Source of the DNA: Bacteroidota bacterium
Lineage (GTDB): Bacteria; Bacteroidota; Bacteroidia; 2-12-FULL-35-15
NCBI GenBank assembly: GCA_947479085.1
Contig: CANJYB010000010.1
Span: 1 to 64,000 of the forward strand
Length of the DNA: 64,000 bases
Direction: 5' to 3'
The stretch's first letter is position 1. Each line of letters opens with the position of its first letter. A program made the position numbers and the translations under genes. Of this stretch, positions 1-8,306 are shown in pieces. The notes below the pieces were generated by a model that searched no databases, was not told the DNA's origin, and saw only the letters and a list, made by a program, of their open reading frames with translations.

Positions 1-774
1 CAAAGTGCAACTGATAAATCATTTTGGATTGGTGAGAAAGGAGTTTACAATGTGTTTGTTTCAAAATCAAATTTGATTGAGCAACGAATTATCAGAACAG
101 AAAAAGTTGAACGAGCAGAGGACAACAGAAACACCAACATAATTAGAACTCCTAATGAAATCAGACAATACGAAAATCAAATTCTTTCTATCAATAAAAC
201 CGAAGTCCTGATTGAAGATGTTGAAGAAAAATGTTTTCAGTTGAAATCAGCGAATGGTATTTTGGAAATACAATCAAAGGAGCATGAAACTGTATTGAAA
301 CTTAATACTAACAATCAAACTCTATTTCAAATAGACATTGACATTGAAGAAAATATTTTGCAGGAAGAATTACTTTCAGGTTGCGGAGAGTTTGATTATG
401 ATGAAGATAAGAAAGCAATTCTAACAGAATTCAGTAAAGACAATCTTTCATTCAATAGAAAAGTAAAAATCGGTAAGCCGTTTTTTAAGAGAAATCAATT
501 CAACCAAGTTGAACTTGAAAACATTTCTCACATTCCAAGCGACAAACAAAACGCTGACTTGTGGTATTGGGAATTACTTTACAAAAACATGAACGATTAT
601 GTTCTTGACGAAAATTCTTTCAAAGAATTTGCAACTGAATTGGCTTCGCCAATTCAGTTGCACTTCAAAATGAAGGTTCCAAAGAGAAAAGAACTTTCAG
701 AAATATTTTCTGAAAGAGAAGATGCCTTTTACCAAATTGCCAAACTTGAAACAATTGACTATTTGAATTATTAA
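1..774 (+). CDS. C-terminal part of an unknown protein (open at left edge)
   Basis: The reading frame is open from base 1 and has no stop before 774. The GTG at 52 lies inside it and is probably not the true start, so this is the last ~257 residues of a longer protein. The product is hydrophilic and rich in Glu, Asn and Lys, with no motif I recognise. It ends two bases before the ATG of the PLD-like gene, so the two are probably co-transcribed and may work together. No function can be assigned from what is visible. Confidence 0.75.
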   Translation, partial: QSATDKSFWIGEKGVYNVFVSKSNLIEQRIIRTEKVERAEDNRNTNIIRTPNEIRQYENQILSINKTEVLIEDVEEKCFQLKSANGILEIQSKEHETVLKLNTNNQTLFQIDIDIEENILQEELLSGCGEFDYDEDKKAILTEFSKDNLSFNRKVKIGKPFFKRNQFNQVELENISHIPSDKQNADLWYWELLYKNMNDYVLDENSFKEFATELASPIQLHFKMKVPKRKELSEIFSEREDAFYQIAKLETIDYLNY

Positions 775-776
775 TT

Positions 777-2225
777 ATGAAAACATTAACCAAAGAAATA
801 AATATCATCAACGAGGAAATCATCCAATTTCCCATTTTGCCTAATGGTTCGGGTTGGAAATCTACCGAGAAAGAAAAACTTTCGGTGATTGAATCGGGAG
901 AAGGAATGATTTTGTTTTCAAAAATAATTAAATCAGTTGATAGTGCAAAGAAAATTATTTGCTTGCAGTCATTCTTAATACAAGACAGTAAAATTATTGA
1001 TGCTTTGATTAGCGCACACGAAAGAGGAGTAAAAGTTTTTGTATTGAGTTCAGCAGAAGCCAGACTGAAAGAAACGATTGAAGAAGAAGAGGACTTTATT
1101 AAAACAGATTACATTAATTTACTTGATGGCAAATTCAAAAATCATATTGTTCATAGGTCTGCGGAGAATTTTCATGGAAAATATATTCTCATTGACCCGA
1201 CAACAAATCCCAAAGGCTTCCTCTGCACGAATAACTTTACACTAAACGGGTTTACAAAAAATCCAGAGTTGGCAGTTGAGTTGAACAATGAGCAATGCGA
1301 AGAACTTTTCAAAGTTTTCGTTTATCATTTTTGGGAACACTCAACAGACGAACAAACCGCAACCAATGAGTTTGAGAAAGTGAAAGCTGCAAACAAATTC
1401 AGTTTGCCGAAACTTGAAAACATTTTACTGACTTCACCGAACAGCAAAAGTAATTCATTAAACAAATCTTTGTTGGCGGCAACCAACAAAGCAAAAAAGA
1501 CAATTTCGTTTTCAACTTTTCAGTTAGACAAAAACATCGAGTTAGTAAAAGCAATCACAGACAAAGCGAAACAAAATGTTTCGGTTACGCTTTTTTGCAG
1601 ACCAATTGAAAAGCAGTTTAACGAACAACTGAAAGAACTTTTGGAAGCAGGAGTTCAAGTTTATTTTCATCCGCTGACACATGCTAAGTCATTGCTAATA
1701 GACAACAAAGACGGTTTTGTTTTTACCGCCAACTTAGTTGCAAACGGACTTGACAACGGTTTAGAAGCTGGACTGAAACTAAATGAGGAACAAGCAAAAG
1801 ACCTTTCAGCAATTCATCAAAGTTGGCAAGACAACTTTCCGACAAAGGCAATTAAGGTTTCTAACGTGAAAGACCTCAAAGTGATTCATGTTTTTAAAGA
1901 CAGAAAACTCACAACGAAAAATTTAATTGACGATACGAAAGCAGAGAGCAAAAAAATTGTAAAAGTTGCCGACCTGTTTTCTTTCTTCAGTCAGCCGTTT
2001 GCAATCAAAGACAGTTTATCTAAAACTTTGAAAATAAAACTCACAGCGGAGATTGAAGATTTGCCAGCAAAATATAAAACCAATGTTGCAGACAAATTTG
2101 GGGTGATAGAAGTTGAAGAAGATAAAGGAAGGAAATCTAAAATAGTTGTCTTGAATAAAACTTTTGATATTAAGGATTTAACTGAATTAGAGAAATTGAA
2201 AGAATGTAAGATTTATTTCAAATAA
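777..2225 (+). CDS. Phospholipase D-superfamily protein with two HKD motifs
   Basis: The 482-aa product has two HxK(x4)D motifs: HGKYILID (H133, K135, D140) and HAKSLLID (H302, K304, D309). A downstream Asn follows each (TNNFT; TANLV), as in the catalytic halves of PLD-superfamily enzymes. Two motifs in one chain suggest a single polypeptide forms the active site, as in cardiolipin synthases and some PLD nucleases. There is no signal peptide or membrane segment, so a cytoplasmic nuclease or phosphodiesterase is more likely than a lipid enzyme. The C-terminal ~120 residues are Lys-rich and unrecognised. It follows the left-edge gene by two bases and precedes a 272-aa unknown gene by 15 bases. 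The exact substrate is unknown. Confidence 0.8.
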   Translation: MKTLTKEINIINEEIIQFPILPNGSGWKSTEKEKLSVIESGEGMILFSKIIKSVDSAKKIICLQSFLIQDSKIIDALISAHERGVKVFVLSSAEARLKETIEEEEDFIKTDYINLLDGKFKNHIVHRSAENFHGKYILIDPTTNPKGFLCTNNFTLNGFTKNPELAVELNNEQCEELFKVFVYHFWEHSTDEQTATNEFEKVKAANKFSLPKLENILLTSPNSKSNSLNKSLLAATNKAKKTISFSTFQLDKNIELVKAITDKAKQNVSVTLFCRPIEKQFNEQLKELLEAGVQVYFHPLTHAKSLLIDNKDGFVFTANLVANGLDNGLEAGLKLNEEQAKDLSAIHQSWQDNFPTKAIKVSNVKDLKVIHVFKDRKLTTKNLIDDTKAESKKIVKVADLFSFFSQPFAIKDSLSKTLKIKLTAEIEDLPAKYKTNVADKFGVIEVEEDKGRKSKIVVLNKTFDIKDLTELEKLKECKIYFK

Positions 2226-2240
2226 GAAATAGTTAAGAAA

Positions 2241-3059
2241 ATGGAATTAACGAATACATTTCAAGAAAGTTTTTATAATGGAATATTATCAAAAACTGAT
2301 TTTCTCAATTCAGATGTGACCCAGGGTTTTATCAAATGGCTAATTCCTTTTATTGATGGCAAAAGAAACCTAATAGAATTAGGTTTAAAACACAAGAGTT
2401 TTAATGAAGCGATTATTATCTATAAGTGGGGAAAAGGAAACGTTAAAGAGGATTTTGAAGGAACATTCAAACGGTTTGAGGATTACCGAAATGTATTTCA
2501 AGGTTCCGATGAAGTAAAATTAAGAAGCACTTGTCTCGAAATTTTAAAGTGGGGAGGAGTGTTGCCTACCAATCAAGAAAAGATAAATCGAAGAATTAAT
2601 TTAAAAGAATTCCTGTATCAAATAAACCACCAGATTAGCCAGGAACAGATAATCATAGACGACCTAAATCCCAATCATATCAATTCGGGTTACACAAAAA
2701 TTTACGCTGCCCTTAATGAAAGTTTTATTATTTATGATGGAAGGGTAGGAGCAGCCTTGTGTTATTTAATTCGAAAACACCTTGAAAACAAAAGTTTAAA
2801 TATTATTCCATCCGAATTAATATTTGGTTGGGGAATTGGAAGAGGAAACAAAAATAGGGACCCAAGCAGTGAATTAATTAAATTTAAAGAGATAACGACC
2901 AGCAGAGACCTTCATTTCATTAGCAATATTAAAGCTAACTGGTTACTTGAAAATATTGCGAAGGATGAGTCTATTGGTTTGAAGAATATAAAAGAATATC
3001 CTAAAAGAGTGTTTGCCCTCCAAACCGCCTTATTTGTTATTGGAGAAGAGATAACCTAG
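2241..3059 (+). CDS. Unknown conserved protein, paralogue copy A
   Basis: The 272-aa cytoplasmic-looking protein is roughly 60% identical by eye to the 270-aa protein at 12391-13203. Shared blocks include DDLNPNHINSGYTKIY, IIYDGRVGAALCYLIR, ELIFGWGIG, RDPSS and HFISNIKANWLL. These blocks are the likely functional core, but I do not recognise the family. Copy A lacks the 225-aa gene that follows copy C. It sits 15 bases after the PLD gene and probably belongs to that transcript. Confidence 0.75.
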   Translation: MELTNTFQESFYNGILSKTDFLNSDVTQGFIKWLIPFIDGKRNLIELGLKHKSFNEAIIIYKWGKGNVKEDFEGTFKRFEDYRNVFQGSDEVKLRSTCLEILKWGGVLPTNQEKINRRINLKEFLYQINHQISQEQIIIDDLNPNHINSGYTKIYAALNESFIIYDGRVGAALCYLIRKHLENKSLNIIPSELIFGWGIGRGNKNRDPSSELIKFKEITTSRDLHFISNIKANWLLENIAKDESIGLKNIKEYPKRVFALQTALFVIGEEIT

Positions 3060-3254
3060 TGAAACATTATTAGAGAACTCACATGTTCAATATTGTACCA
3101 ATAAATTTGAGTTTGAACAAAGACATTAACATTATTCTTCATCCGACCAAAGAATTTATAGATGAAATTTTTCATTATTCGAAAAACTTCATCAATCTTT
3201 TCTTTTGAGTGCTCCTGATTTGAGGCTACATTTGACAAAATATATAACTAACAA

Positions 3255-4055
3255 ATGTCTGAAAAAACAATCTTCACTATTTACCAAAAACAAGATGCTG
3301 AAAATCAATTTTTAGCCCTTGCCGACAAATTGTTTAATCATTATGTATTGGTAACACCAGCAGCTAAATATCGGCTTACAGAGATTGAATTTTATTACAC
3401 AAATATTTGCTCGGAGGAAATTGAAATTCCTGACCATTTCCCATTAGAGGCAGGCATTCCATACATGCTTGAAGATTTTCATCAAACAGGATTTCCTCAT
3501 CCAGACCCCTACACGCATGGGTTCGGCAATCAGCACAAAAGTGATTATTGGTATTTACACAGTAATGGAAATAGTCTCAAGAATGGCAATTACAAAGGTC
3601 TTGATTTAACAATCGGCAACGAAGGAGAATTTTCTTTCGGTGGAATCTTGTTAAGAGGAATAAGAAATATTTCAGGTGGGGATTATATAAACGGCCCAAG
3701 TAAGGTTGTTGATAGGATTATGAAGGATTTGAAAAAGACAAGCATAAATGATATGGCTGATATTTTGACCTTTTCAGTTTTGGATAAAAACAATGAGATT
3801 TACCTTTCTGAATATACCATTGATGATTCAGCTTATAAACGAGAAGTAGCCATTCAAACTACCCGATTTGGATTAAAAAATAAATTGGATGAGAAAGAAA
3901 ACTTTATTGATAGGCCCTATCGTTTTATTATTGAGCTCATCCCAGCTCACAAATTCAAGAATAAGGAGAAGGCAATTCGCCAACTTTTGCTCGAAAACCG
4001 ACTTGCGAAGGAGGAAGCAAAGATTATTCTTGGTTATAATATTAGCTTGCAATGA
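3255..4055 (+). CDS. Unknown protein, possible AAG-like DNA glycosylase fold
   Basis: The 266-aa protein shows TEIEFYY (res 42-48), HPDPYTHG (82-89), WYLHSNG, YKGLDLTIG (113-121), a GGILLRG strand (129-135) and NGPSK (146-150). The order TE-x-Y, D..H, glycine-rich strand, (I/V)LLR, GP resembles alkyladenine DNA glycosylase (AAG/MPG), whose catalytic Glu lies in a TEAY motif and whose cores end with (V)LxRA...GPG. This match is from memory and weak. The stop overlaps the next start by 4 bases (ATGA), so it is translationally coupled to the PAD-like enzyme. The alternative is an unrelated conserved family. Confidence 0.65.
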   Translation: MSEKTIFTIYQKQDAENQFLALADKLFNHYVLVTPAAKYRLTEIEFYYTNICSEEIEIPDHFPLEAGIPYMLEDFHQTGFPHPDPYTHGFGNQHKSDYWYLHSNGNSLKNGNYKGLDLTIGNEGEFSFGGILLRGIRNISGGDYINGPSKVVDRIMKDLKKTSINDMADILTFSVLDKNNEIYLSEYTIDDSAYKREVAIQTTRFGLKNKLDEKENFIDRPYRFIIELIPAHKFKNKEKAIRQLLLENRLAKEEAKIILGYNISLQ

Positions 4056-4891
4056 TAACAGATGAAGAAACCAATAAGCTTTATCTTGCAGATTGCCTTC
4101 CAAAATGGCATCCTAAATTTTTCGAAAGATTTGAGAAGGTAATAAAAGAATGCTGTATCCCAATTGATTTCCTTCCAGGAACAAAAGACATCTGGGCAGT
4201 TGACTTTATGCCTATTCAAATAAGCACTGATAAGTTTATTCGCTTCAAGTATGCCCCTGATTATTTGCGCCCCAAAAAATACCACAAATACATTTCTGAC
4301 TCTGAAGCAATTTGTAAGGAAATAAAGATAGATGCAAAACCCTCAAATTTGATTGTAGACGGAGGAAATGTCGTTCGGTCAAGGAATAAGGTCATAATGT
4401 GCGACAAAGTGTTCTGTGAGAACAAAAATGTGCCAGAAAGGGAATTGATTGGTCAGTTAGAGGAATTGTTTGACGTTGATAAGATAGTTTTTGTTCCCTG
4501 GGGCAGAAATGATAAGATTGGCCATGCCGATGGAATGGTCAGATTTATTGACAACGATACAGTCCTAATCAATGACCTCTCCATAGAGGACGAAGACTAT
4601 CAGAGAAGCTTTAGGATGTCACTTCACAACGCAGGACTGGTTTGGGTGGAGCTTCCGTATAATCCACCAGTTGACCCTAAATCAACAAGTGCTGAGGGCA
4701 TCTATATTAACTACCTTCAGATGAAACAAGCCATAATTATGCCTACTTTTGAAAACGAATATGACGAAAAAACAATGAGGGTGTTGGAAGAAGTTTTCAC
4801 AGGACGAACAATAAGGACTGTTGAGAGTAATGAAATTGCAAAAGGGGGAGGAGTCTTGAATTGCATCACTTGGAATATAAAGGTCGAATAA
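4052..4891 (+). CDS. Agmatine deiminase / peptidylarginine deiminase-family enzyme
   Basis: The 279-aa protein belongs to the guanidino-group-modifying PAD_porph/agmatine deiminase family. Visible marks are WAVDFMP (res 48-54, in place of the usual W.RD..P), DGGN (103-106), GHADG (157-161, with the catalytic His and acidic residue) and GGGVLNCITW with the likely nucleophile C271. The family hydrolyses guanidinium groups through a Cys-bound intermediate. It is shorter than agmatine deiminases (~350 aa), and the W-x-x-D change suggests a different substrate. It is coupled by a 4-base overlap to the preceding gene inside a defence island, so a role in polyamine synthesis is doubtful. Confidence 0.8.
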   Translation: MITDEETNKLYLADCLPKWHPKFFERFEKVIKECCIPIDFLPGTKDIWAVDFMPIQISTDKFIRFKYAPDYLRPKKYHKYISDSEAICKEIKIDAKPSNLIVDGGNVVRSRNKVIMCDKVFCENKNVPERELIGQLEELFDVDKIVFVPWGRNDKIGHADGMVRFIDNDTVLINDLSIEDEDYQRSFRMSLHNAGLVWVELPYNPPVDPKSTSAEGIYINYLQMKQAIIMPTFENEYDEKTMRVLEEVFTGRTIRTVESNEIAKGGGVLNCITWNIKVE

Positions 4892-4954
4892 GAATTTTAA
4901 ATAAGAAGATTTGGAAGATATTTGTAAGCTTTGCGAACAGCTATAAACTGAACA

Positions 4955-5050
4955 GAATATTGAATGTGAGCTGAAAAGTTAGCACAAAACTTCTTAAATC
5001 ACGATTTTATCTGCAATGCTACGAAAGTGCGTGCGAACTTTAACCGAAAG
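4955..5050 (+). repeat. Intergenic repeat, copy 1 (~95 bp)
   Basis: This stretch matches 8198-8290 at roughly 70% by eye. Both begin with GAATATTGAAT, share AAAGTTAG, CTTC.TAAATCAC and a GTGC..AAC end, and lie just upstream of unrelated genes. Copy 1 carries GTTAGCAC near its left end and GTGCGAAC near its right, a near-inverted pair. It fills most of the ~200-bp gap between the PAD-like gene and the 194-aa gene. Its role is unknown. Confidence 0.6.
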
Positions 5051-5089
5051 AAAGAAACGAAATTTTTACACTGACAAAAACTATTTAGA

Positions 5090-5674
5090 ATGGAACTTTT
5101 CAGTCAAGGCATAATTACAAATCAGCGTTTTTATTACGAAAACGGTAAAGAAATTTATGATGGTGAACCAGAGTTTAGCGGAATAGCTTCACCTGCTGAA
5201 CTTGATATATTATTAAAGCCAACATTTAATCATCTTGACAAAGATGTAGCACAATATTTTGTAAGTTTAGGAATTGGATTATCAAAACCATTTTGGACAA
5301 TTATTTGTTTTGATTCCGAACTTGATATTGCAGGACATATAGTTACATCAAGAATTGACGGCAAAATATCATTTGCCCAATATGCTGATATTACTAATCC
5401 AAAGCCGAATGGTTTTATTCCCAAAGTTGGAATTATTTGTTTTGAAACAAAAGATGCGCTTCAAAATGCAGTTGATTCTTCTTTTCTTTTCCAAATGTTT
5501 TGGACAGAGTTAAAAGTTACCGATGATAATGATTGCACTTTCTTATTTGTAAAATCAGAAGAAATTAACCAACCATTTCTTAAAAAACTTATTGAGGAAA
5601 ATCATTCGCTTTGGGAAAAATATCAAAAATATACTCAAATGATGGCAAAAATACGTTACAGGGATGGACTATAA
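5090..5674 (+). CDS. Unknown 194-aa protein
   Basis: The start ATG at 5090 opens a 194-aa protein with alternating short strands and no signal peptide, membrane segment or known catalytic motif. I do not recognise it. The C-terminal third (KSEEINQPFLKKL onward) is helical and charged. It lies 43 bases before the NERD-helicase gene on the same strand and could be its partner. The upstream gap holds repeat copy 1. Confidence 0.65.
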   Translation: MELFSQGIITNQRFYYENGKEIYDGEPEFSGIASPAELDILLKPTFNHLDKDVAQYFVSLGIGLSKPFWTIICFDSELDIAGHIVTSRIDGKISFAQYADITNPKPNGFIPKVGIICFETKDALQNAVDSSFLFQMFWTELKVTDDNDCTFLFVKSEEINQPFLKKLIEENHSLWEKYQKYTQMMAKIRYRDGL

Positions 5675-5717
5675 AAAACCAACAAAAATCCCACCCACCA
5701 CCCAAAATTAGAAAACA

Positions 5718-7892
5718 ATGGCGATATTTTTTCCGAAATATGAAGACATCTTAAATTTAAGGGTGAAACCAGAAGAGGGAGAATTATATGTTTTAGAATT
5801 TCTAAAATCTAATTTGGATGATTCTTTTGAAATTTATTTCAATCCGTTTTTAAATGGTGATAGACCTGATGTTATAATAATGAAAGAAGGGCAAGGCGTA
5901 CTTATAATTGAGGTTAAGGATTACAATTTAGAAAGCTATGAATTAGACGAAAGAAAAAATTGGAAGGTGAAAAACATTAGCCAACCAATTAAATCACCTT
6001 TATCACAGGTAATGCAGTACAAAGAAAATCTATTTAATTTGCATATTGAAAACTTATTAGCAAAAAAAATATTAGATGTTAGACATTTTAATATTGTAAA
6101 TTGTGCTGTATATTTTCATAATGCAACCAAAGAAGGTTTAGAAAATTTCTTAATAAAGCCATTCATAAAAGATAAAAAATATTCAACATTTTTAAAATAT
6201 AACATAACTCTTATTGGCAGAGATGATTTAATAAATACAACCTTTGAAGAAATCTTAAAAAAAACATTTTTAATTTCCCAAAATCCATCTATCTATTTTG
6301 ATAAGGATACTTATGATAGCTTTAAACGTTTTTTAAATCCACCATATCATTCCAAGGAACAAGTTAAAAATGTTATACAATATAATCAAAAGCAACTTGA
6401 AATTATTTACGGTGGGAATGATAAAAAAGAGCAAAGAATAAAAGGTGTAGTAGGTTCAGGAAAAACTACAGTTTTAGCAGCAAGGGCTGTGCAAGCACAT
6501 ATAAGAACAAAAGGGGTTGTCTTAATTCTTACATATAATATCACTCTAAAAAATTATATAAAAGACAAAATCAGTTGTGTGAGGGAAGATTTTAGTTGGG
6601 ATAATTTTGTTATTCTGAATTACCATTTATTTATAAAAACAGAATTAAATAATATAGGTATTGAAATAAACCCACCACGAAAAAAAGAAGAGAACGAGGA
6701 AAATTATGATGAATATGTAGAAAATTATTTTGAAGAAAACTATTACTCAAATATTAAACTTTTTCAAGAAAACAAAGAAACTTTAAGAAAGTACGATGCT
6801 ATATTTATTGATGAAATTCAAGATTACAAAAGACCTTGGATGGATATAATAAAAAATAATTTTTTAGCTAATGGAGGTGAATATGTACTATTCGGAGATG
6901 TCAAACAAAATATTTATAATAATAAGATTGAAAAAAAAGATGTTTCTACAAACGTAAGAGGTGTTACTGAATTAAAAAACAGTTTTCGTTCTGACTTTAA
7001 AATAAAAGACATAATCGTAAAGTTTCAAAATGATTTTTTTAAAGACAAATATGAAATAGACGATTCAAAGGAATTCAATAACCAAACCGAACTTGATTTA
7101 ACCACAGAGCAAAAAGGAACTATAATTTACATATATCTTCCAAATGCAGATAGCATTATAAGTTTATACAATATCATACACGAAAATGCAATCAACAAAG
7201 GAATACACGCAAACGACATTACTATTTTAGGAAATACAAGAACCTTGTTACAAAAATTTGATGCGTATTATAGATATAAATCAAATGAGAAAACCAATAC
7301 AATGTTTGAGACGCACGAAATGGTTTACAGATATAGTTTAAATTTTATCACAAAAGAAAAGAATGTAGAGTGGGTGAATTCTTTTTTAAAGTTAATGAAC
7401 TTGGAACAAGACTATCAAAGAAAAAAAGCATTTGACCAAATAAGCCGACTTTTAACATTACAGGATTTAGAGGAGGAATATAAAGAGCAGTTTGTTGAAA
7501 AAATAAAACAATATTGTAAAAATTACAAAATTGACTATACCGAATTTTCAAAACTTATTGAAAAGTACAAATCCGATATTGAACAATTTAAAAAGGATTT
7601 AATGGGCAACAACCTGGATTTTATCAGAACGAATAAAAAAATAAATTTTCAGATGAATAGCGGTACAGTTAAAATTTCAACTATTCATAGTTTCAAGGGT
7701 TGGGAAAGCGAAACACTTTTTTTAATTATTGAAAAGAAATATTCAAAGACGGGTATTAGTTTTGATGAATTGCTTTATACAGGTATTACAAGAAGCAGAA
7801 CTAATCTGTTTGTTATCAACTACGGCAATAATGAATACAACGACAAGTTGAAAGAACTAATGAGCAAAACAAAAGAAAATACTAATGCCTAA
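5718..7892 (+). CDS. NERD-domain UvrD-like helicase
   Basis: The 724-aa protein has two parts. The N-terminal ~200 residues contain a NERD nuclease-related domain: EGELYVLEFL, then DRPDVIIMKEG and LIIEVKDY, matching the D...E-x-K nuclease core. The rest is an SF1A helicase with Walker A GVVGSGKT (~res 243-250), Walker B FIDEIQD (~367), STIHSFKGWE (motif V-like, ~655) and YTGITRSR (motif VI). NERD-helicases occur in many defence islands, and an intact nuclease core would allow coupled unwinding and cutting of DNA. No frameshift is visible. The preceding 194-aa gene may be part of the same unit. Confidence 0.88.
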   Translation: MAIFFPKYEDILNLRVKPEEGELYVLEFLKSNLDDSFEIYFNPFLNGDRPDVIIMKEGQGVLIIEVKDYNLESYELDERKNWKVKNISQPIKSPLSQVMQYKENLFNLHIENLLAKKILDVRHFNIVNCAVYFHNATKEGLENFLIKPFIKDKKYSTFLKYNITLIGRDDLINTTFEEILKKTFLISQNPSIYFDKDTYDSFKRFLNPPYHSKEQVKNVIQYNQKQLEIIYGGNDKKEQRIKGVVGSGKTTVLAARAVQAHIRTKGVVLILTYNITLKNYIKDKISCVREDFSWDNFVILNYHLFIKTELNNIGIEINPPRKKEENEENYDEYVENYFEENYYSNIKLFQENKETLRKYDAIFIDEIQDYKRPWMDIIKNNFLANGGEYVLFGDVKQNIYNNKIEKKDVSTNVRGVTELKNSFRSDFKIKDIIVKFQNDFFKDKYEIDDSKEFNNQTELDLTTEQKGTIIYIYLPNADSIISLYNIIHENAINKGIHANDITILGNTRTLLQKFDAYYRYKSNEKTNTMFETHEMVYRYSLNFITKEKNVEWVNSFLKLMNLEQDYQRKKAFDQISRLLTLQDLEEEYKEQFVEKIKQYCKNYKIDYTEFSKLIEKYKSDIEQFKKDLMGNNLDFIRTNKKINFQMNSGTVKISTIHSFKGWESETLFLIIEKKYSKTGISFDELLYTGITRSRTNLFVINYGNNEYNDKLKELMSKTKENTNA

Positions 7893-7970
7893 CACGACAG
7901 AAACAAAAGCACAGCAGATAACATAAGTAGCTGTTGCACACCGCTCAAAAAATATAAGAAAAAGAAAAAA

Positions 7971-8158
7971 AAGACTTCAATACAAGGGTTTATAACTGAG
8001 AAATTACCAATGTAAAAATGCATGACAAACAATCCAGCGAAAGGCTCATCTATAAAGGTCAGGAGGAGGGAGAACTGAGGAAGGACAACATTGTTATGGA
8101 AAGAGATTTTATTATTAAAGTGATTGGGCTCATTCGTACACATAACAGAAAATTGTGA
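7971..8158 (+). pseudogene. Remnant of the 270-aa/225-aa gene pair, with a 46-aa ORF
   Basis: Around 7995-8065 the DNA matches the gene junction at 13,185-13,255. First comes '..EKLPM stop' (copy C ends EKLPT), then a start and QSSERLIYKGQE, the same as the 225-aa protein's N-terminus. After that the match fades, but the frame stays open as a 46-aa ORF (ATG 8018, TGA 8156-8158). The upstream ~265 codons of the first gene are gone. This is most simply a deletion remnant of a third copy of the pair. A live mini-gene is possible but less likely. Confidence 0.6.
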
Positions 8159-8197
8159 ATACCTTTGAAAAGATTTTGAAATGATATAATCTATATG

Positions 8198-8290
8198 GAA
8201 TATTGAATATGAAGTTTAAAGTTAGTGAGGACCTTCCTAAATCACAATGTCATCAGCAACTCTATGGGACGTGCTAACTTGAAACAGACG
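8198..8290 (+). repeat. Intergenic repeat, copy 2 (~93 bp)
   Basis: This is the partner of the repeat at 4955-5050. It begins GAATATTGAAT and ends ACGTGCTAAC, directly before the DUF262 gene. Together with the remnant just upstream it accounts for most of the 7893-8306 gap. The repeat could be the scar of a cassette-like unit or a shared regulatory leader; the sequence does not decide. Confidence 0.6.
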
Positions 8291-8306
8291 AACTAAAACT
8301 AAAAAT

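Noticed and set aside
777-2225. DISARM drmC
   Set aside because: No drmA, drmB or methyltransferase gene nearby; the two-HKD architecture differs from the short DrmC.
3056-3238. 60-aa minus-strand ORF between copy A and the AAG-like gene
   Set aside because: No conservation or start signals seen; likely a chance frame overlapping the end of copy A.
4052-4891. Ordinary agmatine deiminase of polyamine synthesis
   Set aside because: It is shorter than the standard enzyme, has a changed W-x-x-D motif and sits in a defence island.
4955-5050. Integron attC site
   Set aside because: The GTTAG/CTAAC motifs face the opposite way to attC (which has YAAC...GTTR), and no integrase is visible.
7893-8020. 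Separate gene in the gap after the NERD-helicase
   Set aside because: Only a short remnant of the copy A/C family end is recognisable; no full ORF.
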